From the NCBI GenBank assembly GCA_030524225.1, contig JAUNGV010000018.1, forward strand, positions 1 through 47,698: DNA of 47,698 bases, read 5' to 3'. Under the pieces are notes generated by a model. The model saw only the letters and a list, made by a program, of their open reading frames with translations, made no database searches and had not been told where the DNA came from. Positions 24,152 through 31,766 of the stretch are shown here, piece by piece (within the stretch, counting starts at the first letter, position 1; each line of letters opens with the position of its first letter). This DNA is from Eubacteriales bacterium. Its GTDB lineage: Bacteria; Bacillota; Clostridia; Lachnospirales; Lachnospiraceae. Position numbers and translations under genes: made by a program.

Positions 24152-25829
24152 TTTGTCTCTCCTCCATACTCTCGTGTTCTCCCGCTCCCGTCTGTGCCGC
24201 CGCGCCGGAGCAGGATGCCTCTGTCTCTGTCTGGTACGCCGCCTCTGCAGGCCGTCCGCTTTCCTCTGTTCGCAGTGCAAGCCGCAGTACCTGCCCGGTC
24301 CGGTGACTTACCTTGTACGCCGCGTTGATCCGGCATCCGGGCACCCACAGCACTTCGCTTCCATGCGTGGGCAGCACCATCCGGCTGCGCAGCTGCGCCG
24401 GGATTCTGGCATCGATCATCAGACGCGAGAGACTCTTGCTCTCCCCCGTATCCCTGATCGTCAGCCGATCCCCCTGCCGTCTTGTTCTGAAAACAGGAAA
24501 CGCCCCTATTTTATCATAATCCAGCCATTTCGTATACTGCATTTCCGGAACCGCACCGTCCGGAAACGGATTCGAAACGATCTCCCACTCGTACTCGCTC
24601 TCTGCGAGAGGACAGCAGGGCGAATCCGGCTGCAGCGGTGCGTCTGCCGCCATCCCGCCGGAAACGGAATCTCTGTCCGGACTGCCTCCGGTTCCGATAA
24701 GACAGCGGTCCGTCATCTCCGGACCGCGCCCGATTTCGGCAGGAAACCGGCCATCCCGGCCGCATCCGGCGTTCTCTCTGGAAAAAGAGAGGATATCATA
24801 GCTCTTCCTCGCCGTCACACCCCGCGGCAGAGAGAGCATTCCATTTCCCTGAGAGCCGATCAGCCTCTGCAGCGCTTCGATATGGACGCGCTGCAGATCC
24901 CGTTCTCCGCCAGCCGCCTCCGCCAGCGCGAGATAGAGAATCCGCTTCTGCAGCACCGGCGGCTGCTCCAGAAGTGCGCCGATCCGCAGTCCGGATTCAC
25001 TCTCCGGCCCGCTTTGGATCCGCGGCCCGTCTCCGATCCGCGATCCGCCTCCCCCCGATGCCCCGCTCCCGATCCGGCATCGCTCCCACGCCCGCTCTGC
25101 CTGCTCCTCCAGATATGCCTCAATCTCACCCAGCTCGGCGGCGGCGGCGGCGATGTGCGCGGCCGTCTGCGCATTGATCTCCCGCTCCAGCATCGGCAGT
25201 ACCCTGTGACGCAGACGGTTGCGGGTATACGTCTCGTCCCGGTTGCTCCGATCCTCCCGCCATGAGATCTCCCTCTCTCGCAGATACGCCTCGATTCCGG
25301 CTCTCTCTGCACCGAGCAGCGGGCGGATCACCCTGTCCCCTGCCGGAAGCATACCGCGCAGCCCCCGCAGCCCTGTTCCCCGGCACAGATGGAAGAGCAC
25401 GGTCTCCGCCTGATCCTCCCTGTGGTGGGCGACGGCAATCCGGCAGGGACGTCCCGTGCGCGCCGAGATCGCCCGTGCTTCCCGCTCCAGCGCTTCGTAC
25501 CGCAGCTGCCGCGCGGCTTCCTCCGTGCCGAGTCCCTTCTCCCTCGCATACACCGCGACGGGAACTGCCTGCGCCCGGTACGGCACGCCGAGACTCCGGC
25601 AGAGAAGACGCACATACGCCTCGTCCTGTTCCGCCTCGATACCACGCAGTCCATGCTGAATATGCATTGCCCGCAGAGTAAATTTCAGGACATGCTGCAG
25701 TTCACAGAGCAGACAGAGCAGACAGACCGAATCCGCACCGCCGGACACCCCCGCCAGCACATTCCCACCCGGCTCCGTCATCTCCTGTTCCCGCATTGCG
25801 CGCTCTGTTTTTTTCCGAAGATCCTCCAA
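24144..25829 (-). CDS. tilS: tRNA(Ile)-lysidine synthase
   Basis: Ligates lysine to the wobble cytidine of the AUA-reading tRNA(Ile), an essential step. The PP-loop SGGADS is at residues 29-34, followed by HIQHGLRGIEAEQDE, HHREDQAETVLFHLCRGTGL and NRLRHRVLPMLERE. The C-terminal lysidine domain includes TIRDTGESKSLSRLMIDARI. The start is TTG with AAGGAG six bases upstream. At 561 residues it is longer than most TilS. The extra material is low-complexity Gly/Ser/Arg sequence near residues 250-280 and in a linker near 355-405. Overlaps hpt by eight bases. Confidence 0.95.
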   Translation of the reverse strand: MEDLRKKTERAMREQEMTEPGGNVLAGVSGGADSVCLLCLLCELQHVLKFTLRAMHIQHGLRGIEAEQDEAYVRLLCRSLGVPYRAQAVPVAVYAREKGLGTEEAARQLRYEALEREARAISARTGRPCRIAVAHHREDQAETVLFHLCRGTGLRGLRGMLPAGDRVIRPLLGAERAGIEAYLREREISWREDRSNRDETYTRNRLRHRVLPMLEREINAQTAAHIAAAAAELGEIEAYLEEQAERAWERCRIGSGASGGGGSRIGDGPRIQSGPESESGLRIGALLEQPPVLQKRILYLALAEAAGGERDLQRVHIEALQRLIGSQGNGMLSLPRGVTARKSYDILSFSRENAGCGRDGRFPAEIGRGPEMTDRCLIGTGGSPDRDSVSGGMAADAPLQPDSPCCPLAESEYEWEIVSNPFPDGAVPEMQYTKWLDYDKIGAFPVFRTRRQGDRLTIRDTGESKSLSRLMIDARIPAQLRSRMVLPTHGSEVLWVPGCRINAAYKVSHRTGQVLRLALRTEESGRPAEAAYQTETEASCSGAAAQTGAGEHESMEERQNG

Positions 25830-25883
25830 AACGCTCTCCTTCCGCTCCGCTCTCCCGTAAAATAAAAGAACGAGGACAGCCGA

Positions 25884-26195
25884 CTATTCACTGTCCTCAT
25901 CCTTAAAGATCGTCTCGCCGTCGTACACAAGTCCCAGCTTATCCTTCGCCACTTCCTCGACATACTTGCTCGTCTGCGTGTACTTCCTGTACTCCTCGAT
26001 CTGCTCCGTCCGCTTCTCCTCCTCGGCGATCGCCTGCTCCAGCTCCGCCTTGCGCTCCTCGTAAGCGGAGAGTTTGGTCATAATTCTCGCACTTCCCACC
26101 GATACAACCACCAGCAGCAGTCCGACGACAAGCACCGCCAGAAACATACTGAAACGATTCTGCCGTTTCTTCCGATATGCAATTCTTCTCGCCAT
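25884..26195 (-). CDS. divIC: septum formation initiator DivIC/FtsB family protein
   Basis: A 103-residue bitopic division protein. A basic N-terminus (RRIAYRKKRQNRF) precedes one membrane helix (FLAVLVVGLLLVVVSVGSA). A leucine-zipper-like coiled coil follows (LSAYEERKAELEQAIAEEE), then the conserved YVEEVAKDKLGLVYDGE end. It should join the FtsL-DivIB complex at the septum. ATG at 26195 follows AGGAGG by eight bases. Its position between rqcP and tilS is the canonical Firmicutes one, but the sporulation genes that often sit here are missing. Confidence 0.93.
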   Translation of the reverse strand: MARRIAYRKKRQNRFSMFLAVLVVGLLLVVVSVGSARIMTKLSAYEERKAELEQAIAEEEKRTEQIEEYRKYTQTSKYVEEVAKDKLGLVYDGETIFKDEDSE

Positions 26196-26504
26196 CCCTT
26201 GCGCCTCCTGCTCTCTCATCCCGGCGGTCGCTCCGCAGCCTGTGTCACCAAAACGTTGCTTCAGAGTTCTTTTCCCGCATTCCGGCGGCCAACCTGCCGC
26301 CTGCGTCATCAGCGCCCGCCTCTCTGCACTTCCATGCCTTTTTTTTATTATGACACGCCGCGCGACAATCCGCAAGGCTGTACCGTGGGCTTCTTCCGCC
26401 CCTCTTCCGCCGCCCCGCACACCGCAAATATAACTGCGCAGCGCCGCCTCTCTTCCGTATTTCCGCGACGCCCCTGCCAAAGGCCTTCGCGGCGAAACGG
26501 GCGG
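26196..26504. other. 309-bp gap between rqcP and divIC with imperfect direct repeats
   Basis: CATCCCGGCGGTCGCTCCGC (26218) and CATTCCGGCGGCCAACCTGC (26279), offset 61 bases, belong to two 31-base repeats that both end in a TGTGTCA or TGCGTCA motif. On the minus strand each reads as a GC-rich stem followed by GGAATG or GGGATG. yabP and yabQ homologues would be expected here, but no frame resembles them. Confidence 0.5.
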
Positions 26505-26744
26505 CTACAGATAACGGAACAGTTCTCCGGCCGCCTCCTTGCGCACCGTCTCCTGCACCGCGAGCACCTCCACCTTCGTCTCCTTGTCTCCGAAGGAAAT
26601 GGCGATCACGTCTCCCGGCTTCACCTCCGCAGAAGCTCTGGCCGGCTTGCCGTTCATCATCACTCTGCCGTTGTCGCACGCCTCATTCGCCACTGTCCGG
26701 CGCTTGATCAGGCGCGACACCTTCAAATATTTATCCAGTCTCAT
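26505..26744 (-). CDS. rqcP: S4-domain RNA-binding protein RqcP (YabO/Hsp15 family)
   Basis: A 79-residue S4-domain protein starting MRLDKYLKVSRLIKRRT, with the loop NGRVMMNGKPA and the GDVIAISFGDKETKVEVLAV strand region. In Bacillus, RqcP (YabO) supports alanine tailing in ribosome-associated quality control. ATG at 26744 has GAGGA five bases upstream. The location between hup and divIC matches the Firmicutes gene order. A hairpin (CCGGCAGG/CCTGTCCGG) followed by GGAATGAGG precedes the start. Confidence 0.9.
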   Translation of the reverse strand: MRLDKYLKVSRLIKRRTVANEACDNGRVMMNGKPARASAEVKPGDVIAISFGDKETKVEVLAVQETVRKEAAGELFRYL

Positions 26745-26814
26745 ACCATTCCTCATTCCGGTATCCGGACAGGCCGCGACCTGCCGGTATTCCCATTCCG
26801 ACCTTTTCATTTTC

Positions 26815-26844
26815 AAAAAGGCCCGGAGAAGATCTCTCCGGGCC
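26815..26844 (-). terminator. hup terminator
   Basis: GGCCCGGAGA and TCTCCGGGCC with a five-base loop. On the minus strand it is followed by TTTTT, 20 bases past the hup stop. Confidence 0.92.
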
Positions 26845-26863
26845 CGTACACGCTGAACAAAAA

Positions 26864-27136
26864 CTAGTTGATCGCGTCCTTTAACGCCTTGCCTGCCTTG
26901 AACTTCGGAGCCTTGGAAGCCTCAATCTTCATCGGCTCGCCGGTCTGAGGATTTCTGCCCTCACGCGCAGCTCTCGTGGAAACTTCAAATGTGCCAAAGC
27001 CAACGAGCTGGATCTTCTCGCCCTTCTTTAACTCTGCAGCTACGGTATCGGTAAAAGCCTTCAGCGCCTTCTCTGCGTCTTTCTTAGAGATCTCAGCCTG
27101 CTCAGCCATAGCAGCGACTAATTCAGTCTTGTTCAT
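26864..27136 (-). CDS. hup: HU family DNA-binding protein
   Basis: A 90-residue nucleoid protein that bends DNA as a dimer. The family signature is complete: [39 protein letters not shown] with the DNA-contacting arm, and [12 protein letters not shown] at the end. ATG at 27136 follows AGGAGG by seven bases. It has its own strong promoter and terminator, which insulate it from mazG and rqcP even though the gene order is the usual mazG-hup-rqcP one. Confidence 0.97.
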   Translation of the reverse strand: MNKTELVAAMAEQAEISKKDAEKALKAFTDTVAAELKKGEKIQLVGFGTFEVSTRAAREGRNPQTGEPMKIEASKAPKFKAGKALKDAIN

Positions 27137-27205
27137 TGTAAATCCTCCTGTAAAATTCTGTTTTCGTTGAATCCACGCGGCTTTTCCGCGCAAACTATAT
27201 CACTA

Positions 27206-27234
27206 TTTATATCCGCTTTTCCTATGTTTGTCAA
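27206..27234 (-). promoter_or_regulatory. strong promoter of hup
   Basis: On the minus strand TTGACA, 17 bases, TATAAA, about 70 bases upstream of the start codon. Confidence 0.88.
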
Positions 27235-27336
27235 GAAAATTGCGTTTCCCGCACAACGTTTCCCACACGATATGCGCGAGTGTTTTCTCTTTTTCAAAAA
27301 GTTCCTGTTCCGGAAGCTCCGCCGGATTATTCCACC

Positions 27337-27381
27337 GAAAAACTGCCGCATTCCGGGACGAAATCTCCCGGGATGCGGCAG
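27337..27381 (-). terminator. terminator of the purine permease gene
   Basis: CTGCCGCAT/ATGCGGCAG with inner CCGGG/CCCGG (27343-27381). On the minus strand it is followed by TTTTT. It lies about 140 bases after the permease stop, just upstream of the hup promoter. Confidence 0.88.
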
Positions 27382-27519
27382 CCCTATTATTTTAATTCAT
27401 GATTGCTCTTTATTCCGGAGCGATCCCGCAGCAGAGCGGCGCAGCTATCCGGTTTGCGTCTGCCGTGATCCTGCCTCCGGATTCCTGTTTCCGACGCAGA
27501 AAGCGCGGTCTCCTGTCCC

Positions 27520-28953
27520 TTACGCCACCACGAAGAACTTGAGCAGGAACAGAACGGAGAGCACATACGTCAGCACGGAGACCTCCTTGGCCTTGCCGGT
27601 GCACAGCTGAATCGCCGTGTACGCGATCAGGGCGATGCCGATGCCGTGACCGATGGATCCGGTAACCGGCATGAAGATCAGCATCAGGCCGACCGGCACC
27701 ACCTGCGTGATATCGTCCCAGTTGATGTTCTTTAATCCGCCGACCATCAGGAGTCCGACATAGATCAGAGCCGCCGATGTCGCCGGCGCCGGAATCAGGG
27801 CCGCAATCGGAGCCAGGAACATGCACAGCAGGAAGAGAACCGCACTCGTTAGACTCGTCAGACCCGTTCTTCCGCCCGCTTCCACACCGGAAGCAGACTC
27901 CACGAACGTCGTCACCGTAGAAGTTCCCGTGACCGCGCCGCAGACCGTTCCGACCGCATCGGAGATCAGCGCCTCCTTCATCTTCGGCATATTGCCGTTC
28001 TTATCCAGCATTCCCGCACGGCTCGCCGTACCGACCAGCGTGCCGATCGTGTCGAACATATCGATCATGCAGAAGGTGATGATCAGCATTATCGCCGTCG
28101 TCCAGCCGATCTCGAAGAAATCCGCAAAATCAAACTTAAAGAACGTCGTCTCAAACATATCCGCAAACGGCGGCAGGAAAGAGGCCGTCTGCAGCGAAGC
28201 GAACGGAGCGAAGCCGGGCAGGAAAATATAACCGCCCACCCAGTAAATCACTGCGGCAATGACCATGCCGTACAGAACCGCGCCGCGGATATTTTTCCGG
28301 CTCATCGCGATAATGGCAAAGAGTCCGACAAATGTCGTCACGACGTAGAGCACCATCGTTGTGTAGCCCACTGCGCCCATGTTGCTGTAGGTGATCGAGG
28401 AATTCAGGTTGGTGAAGAACTCGCCCAGCATATAGAACGGGCCGCCATCCTCTGTGTAAATGCCGGCGTTGGAACCGAATGCGATGTTCATCAGCATCAG
28501 ACCGATCGCCGGAGCGATGCCCATCCGGACGCCCAGCGGAATCGCCTGCACGATCTTCTCACGGATCTTGAGAATCGAGAGCACGATAAAGAGCAGGCCT
28601 TCGATCAGGATGATGCAGAGCGCCGCGTTGAACGCCTGCGTGTACGCCAGTCCTGTCATCGCCGCGATATTCGTGACGACAACCGCAAAGAAGCTGTTGA
28701 GTCCCATGCCGGGCGCCATGACGAACGGCTTGTTAGCCAGAAACGCCATGAACAGCGTGCCGATGGCAGATGAGAGGAGTGTCGCCAGAAAGACGGCATT
28801 CCAGAGCTGCTGCCCGCCGTTCGCTCCAAATCCTGTCAGAAGATTGGGATTCAGCGCAATAATGTAGGCCATCGTCATAAATGTCGAGACCCCGGCGACG
28901 ATTTCCGTGCGGACGTTCGTGCCGTTTTCCTTGAGCTTGAACAATTTTTCCAT
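27520..28953 (-). CDS. NCS2 (AzgA-type) guanine/hypoxanthine permease
   Basis: A 477-residue membrane transporter with 12-14 predicted helices. The N-terminus EKLFKLKENGTNVRTEIVAG and the following FMTMAYIIALNP are hallmarks of the AzgA/PbuG branch. FVMAPGMGLNSFFA and TSTVTTFVESASGVEAGGRT are the substrate-site segments. It imports purine bases in symport with protons. ATG at 28953 follows GGAGGG by nine bases. A guanine-class riboswitch lies in the leader, which supports guanine or hypoxanthine as the substrate. Confidence 0.95.
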   Translation of the reverse strand: MEKLFKLKENGTNVRTEIVAGVSTFMTMAYIIALNPNLLTGFGANGGQQLWNAVFLATLLSSAIGTLFMAFLANKPFVMAPGMGLNSFFAVVVTNIAAMTGLAYTQAFNAALCIILIEGLLFIVLSILKIREKIVQAIPLGVRMGIAPAIGLMLMNIAFGSNAGIYTEDGGPFYMLGEFFTNLNSSITYSNMGAVGYTTMVLYVVTTFVGLFAIIAMSRKNIRGAVLYGMVIAAVIYWVGGYIFLPGFAPFASLQTASFLPPFADMFETTFFKFDFADFFEIGWTTAIMLIITFCMIDMFDTIGTLVGTASRAGMLDKNGNMPKMKEALISDAVGTVCGAVTGTSTVTTFVESASGVEAGGRTGLTSLTSAVLFLLCMFLAPIAALIPAPATSAALIYVGLLMVGGLKNINWDDITQVVPVGLMLIFMPVTGSIGHGIGIALIAYTAIQLCTGKAKEVSVLTYVLSVLFLLKFFVVA

Positions 28954-29141
28954 TCCGATTTTCCCTCCACATAAGAATGAGTAAGATAGGTTTACAGTCC
29001 GCACCCGGACGTTTCCGGAAGCCACTCTAAAAAGCGGCGCGCACAGCGGCAGCATGCCGCCGAATGCAACATTGCGGTGCAGTTGTGAAGGGGATCAAAG
29101 AAGAATCTGTTCTCGGTGTCCCACGCGCGGTGATCCCGTGC

Positions 29142-29180
29142 AAAAAAGACACGCCGCTCCCGGCAAACGCCCGAAGCGGC
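29142..29180 (-). terminator. riboswitch expression platform (intrinsic terminator)
   Basis: GCCGCT and AGCGGC with inner GGGC/GCCGG pairs (29153-29180). On the minus strand it is followed by GTGTC and TTTTTT. It lies 20 bases after the aptamer, so ligand binding would be expected to favour termination. Confidence 0.75.
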
Positions 29181-29200
29181 AGAACATTCTCATCAGACTG

Positions 29201-29273
29201 TTTCGGTAGTCGGACGGATAACGGCCGCCCGGTAGAAACTCGGATCCCCTACTGATCGCAATTATACCGAAAA
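29201..29273 (-). ncRNA. purine riboswitch, guanine class
   Basis: On the minus strand P1 is TTTCGGTA paired with TACCGAAA. The J1/2 TATAAT and the hallmark J2/3 segment GTTTCTACC are present, followed by the P3 arm GGGC/GTCC and J3/1 CCGACTACC. The C in GACTA is the specificity base for guanine or hypoxanthine rather than adenine. L2 (AGUAGGG) and L3 (GGCCGUUAU) keep the GG and CC needed for the loop-loop contact but differ from the usual sequences, and P2 is short or bulged. Confidence 0.85.
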
Positions 29274-29284
29274 GTACAGTGCAG

Positions 29285-29290
29285 ACTATA
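29285..29290 (-). promoter_or_regulatory. -10 box upstream of the purine riboswitch
   Basis: TATAGT on the minus strand, placing the start of transcription a few bases before the aptamer. No convincing -35. Confidence 0.4.
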
Positions 29291-29356
29291 TGGACTAGTA
29301 TGCCGGATTTGTGAGAAAAAGGCAATATACATTCTCACCAAATCACACGCTTCTTC

Positions 29357-30160
29357 TCACTCCTCCGGCTCGTACTTCTCCACCAGATCGTCCGTCTTAT
29401 CTCTGACAATCTGCTCGAGAGAGAGGCCGTTTGCCGCGGCAATGCCCGCCATGACGAGAGACATCTCGCCGAGGATTCCGGCAATCCTCTCCTGCGGCGT
29501 CCGCTCTTCCTCCTCCTGCCGCTGCGTCCGCGCCAGCTCCTCCGACCGCAGACGGTGCGCCAGCTCCTCCAGCTTCGCCAGTCCGGCCTCCTCCGCGCCA
29601 AACGACGGGTCGTAGAGCTTTCTGATCTTTTTGACCACCTTCTGCGCCCGCGCCATCGCCGGAAGTTCCTCCGGGATGTCATGCAGCGGCGCTTTGACCC
29701 ATTCCTTCCCCTCTTTTTCCTTCTTTTTGAGCTCTTCCCAGTTCGCCAGCACCTGCTCCGAGGTATCCGCCGACACCTCGCCGAACACATGCGGGTGGCG
29801 GTACACCATCTTCTGCGCGACGCCGTTTACCACGTCGTCAATCGAGAACACGCCGTTTTCCTCCGCGATCGCCGCGTGCATCATCACCTGCAGCAGAATA
29901 TCGCCCAGTTCCTCGCAGAGATTCTCCGCATTGCCGGTGCGGTCATAGATCCGGATCGCCGCCAGAAGCTCCGCCGCCTCCTCCGTCATACAGGGCTTTA
30001 AGCTCTCGTGCGTCTGTTCCCTGTCCCACGGACAGCCGTCCGGCGCCCGCAGTCTCCCGATGATGCCTGTCAGATCGTCAAAATTGTACTTCGTCCGCCC
30101 TGCCTCTCTGGCCTGTGAGATCTCCCACCGCTCCAGTTCATCCCCTGTCTTCTGTCCCAT
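29357..30160 (-). CDS. mazG: nucleoside triphosphate pyrophosphohydrolase MazG
   Basis: A 267-residue all-alpha NTP pyrophosphatase that removes aberrant nucleotides. Two MazG domains are present. The first has CPWDREQTHESLKPCMTEEA and the metal site EELGDILLQVMMHA; the second (residues about 150-260) is the less conserved copy. ATG at 30160 has GGGGAGGAG upstream. The ribosome binding site belongs to a family A hairpin that lies inside the 3' end of cca, which mazG overlaps by 23 bases. Confidence 0.94.
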   Translation of the reverse strand: MGQKTGDELERWEISQAREAGRTKYNFDDLTGIIGRLRAPDGCPWDREQTHESLKPCMTEEAAELLAAIRIYDRTGNAENLCEELGDILLQVMMHAAIAEENGVFSIDDVVNGVAQKMVYRHPHVFGEVSADTSEQVLANWEELKKKEKEGKEWVKAPLHDIPEELPAMARAQKVVKKIRKLYDPSFGAEEAGLAKLEELAHRLRSEELARTQRQEEEERTPQERIAGILGEMSLVMAGIAAANGLSLEQIVRDKTDDLVEKYEPEE

Positions 30161-31553
30161 CCTGCTCCTCCCCGCCGCAGCCTGCCTGCGGCCCGAAATG
30201 CTCCATCAGATACTCTCTCGTGTTGTCCTGCGGTCTCTCCAGAACGTCGCGCAGCATGGCCTGCAGCGTCTGTCCCAGCTGCTCGCCCGGCTTCATACCC
30301 GCCACGATCAGATCCTTTCCCGACACCGCCAGCTGTTTCAGATTCAGACAGTCGCCGCGTTCCATCACCCCGTCGTACAGTTCTCTCCACCGGGCCAGCA
30401 GCTCCTTTTTCTCCGGGAGGCGGTACTCGCTCTGCGCCGCGCCGTCCGCATATTTGACCTCGAACAGCAGCGGGAAGAGTTCTTCCCCCACCTCCACAAT
30501 CGCCCGCCGCATTCCTGCGGGCGTCTCCTCAATCGTCAGTCCGTGATAACGAACGAGTCTCTCCACGCGCCGGATCGTGTCGTTGTCGTATTTGAGACGC
30601 CGCAGAATCTGTTCCGCCATCCCGGCGCTCTTTTCCGCGTGTCCGTGGAAATGATCTGTGCCGTCCGCATCCGTCGTCCGGCACAGAGGTTTGCCAATGT
30701 CGTGCAGCAGCATCGCCAGACGCAGCACCTTATCCGGTCTCACCTCAGGGAGGGAATGCAGAATGTGTTCTCCGACACTGTAGCGGTGATGGGGGTTGTG
30801 CTGCGGCGTCTCCATGCAGGCGTCGAACTCCGGCAGGAAGATCCCCGTCATTCCCGTCTCCCACGCGATCCTCAGATCATCCGGATGGGCCGAACACAGG
30901 AGTTTGGTCAGTTCCACCTGAATCCGCTCCGCGCTGACCTTCCTGAGATTGGGCGCGATCTTTGAGATCGCCCGCTTCGTCTCTTCCTCGATCTCATAGC
31001 CGAGCTGCGCCGAGAAGCGCACCGCCCGCATGATCCGCAGCGCATCCTCTGTAAAACGCTCCGCCGGGTCGCCCACCGCCCGGATCACCCCCGCCTCCAG
31101 ATCCTCCATCCCGCAGAACAGGTCGATCACACCCTCCTCCTCACTGTAGGCCATGGCGTTAATCGTGAAATCCCTGCGCCGCAGATCCTCGGAAAGACTG
31201 GCTGTAAAGGAAACCTGCTTCGGATGGCGTCCGTCCTCATACGCCCCGTCGATCCGGTACGTCGTGATCTCATATCCCTTCCCGCCGAGCATTACCGTCA
31301 CCGTGCCGTGCTGAATTCCCGTATCGATCGTTCGCCTGAAAAGAGCCTTGGTCTGCTCCGGTTTCGCCGAGGTGGTAATATCCCAGTCCTCCGGCTCCCT
31401 GCCAAGAAGACTGTCGCGCACACACCCGCCCACCACATAGGCTTCATAGCCCGCTCCGTGGAGTACGGACAGAATCTGTCTCACCGGCTCCGGCAGGACG
31501 ATGACCGGCTTCCTCCCCTCCCCGTCTCCGCCTCGTTTCTGATGTTGTTCCAT
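30138..31553 (-). CDS. cca: CCA tRNA nucleotidyltransferase with HD domain
   Basis: A 471-residue class II nucleotidyltransferase adding or repairing the CCA end of tRNA. VVGGCVRDSLLGREPEDWDI carries the G-rich loop and the catalytic Asp pair. RRRDFTINAMAY, EDALRIMRAVRFSAQLGY and an HD phosphohydrolase domain (MLLHDIGKP) follow. The start is ATG at 31553 with GGAGG five bases upstream; an upstream in-frame extension is not protein-like. The last residues, AGCGGEEQDGTEDRG, are encoded by the family A hairpin and look like an acquired tail. Overlaps mazG. Confidence 0.94.
   Translation of the reverse strand: MEQHQKRGGDGEGRKPVIVLPEPVRQILSVLHGAGYEAYVVGGCVRDSLLGREPEDWDITTSAKPEQTKALFRRTIDTGIQHGTVTVMLGGKGYEITTYRIDGAYEDGRHPKQVSFTASLSEDLRRRDFTINAMAYSEEEGVIDLFCGMEDLEAGVIRAVGDPAERFTEDALRIMRAVRFSAQLGYEIEEETKRAISKIAPNLRKVSAERIQVELTKLLCSAHPDDLRIAWETGMTGIFLPEFDACMETPQHNPHHRYSVGEHILHSLPEVRPDKVLRLAMLLHDIGKPLCRTTDADGTDHFHGHAEKSAGMAEQILRRLKYDNDTIRRVERLVRYHGLTIEETPAGMRRAIVEVGEELFPLLFEVKYADGAAQSEYRLPEKKELLARWRELYDGVMERGDCLNLKQLAVSGKDLIVAGMKPGEQLGQTLQAMLRDVLERPQDNTREYLMEHFGPQAGCGGEEQDGTEDRG
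30174..30192 (-). repeat. family A hairpin at the mazG ribosome binding site, inside cca
   Basis: GCCGCAG, five bases, CTGCGGC. On the minus strand it is followed by GGGGAGGAGCAGG and the mazG ATG. It encodes part of the C-terminus of the tRNA nucleotidyltransferase. Confidence 0.75.
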
Positions 31554-31688
31554 ATCCACCTCCGTGACGCTTTCTGCGCCGTCCGCCTGTTCCGCTGCCC
31601 GGGCGCCGCCATCCCTCTTCTCCCTGCGCCGTAACCGGAGAATCACTGACAGCGGCAACCGTTCCCGTTCCGCGCCGCCCTTTCTTTT

Positions 31689-31718
31689 AAAAAAGGGATT
31701 GCCGCCTCCGGCAACCCC
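31689..31718 (-). terminator. ackA terminator
   Basis: GGGATTGCCG and CGGCAACCCC stem (31695-31718). On the minus strand it is followed by TTTTTT, about 50 bases past the ackA stop. Confidence 0.88.
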
Positions 31719-31766
31719 TCTGCGTCCGTGCCGGAAGCGAAACTCCCGCACCCGTCCTCTGCTCTT

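Larger units (their letters stand above)
28954..29356. other. 403-bp riboswitch leader of the purine permease
   Basis: Contains, from the promoter down, the aptamer, its terminator and a further 190 bases to the start codon. That last part holds another compact stem, GCGGCATGCTGCCGC (near 29047), which is followed on the minus strand by GCCGCTTTTTAGAG and may be a second attenuator. No gene was seen. Confidence 0.6.
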
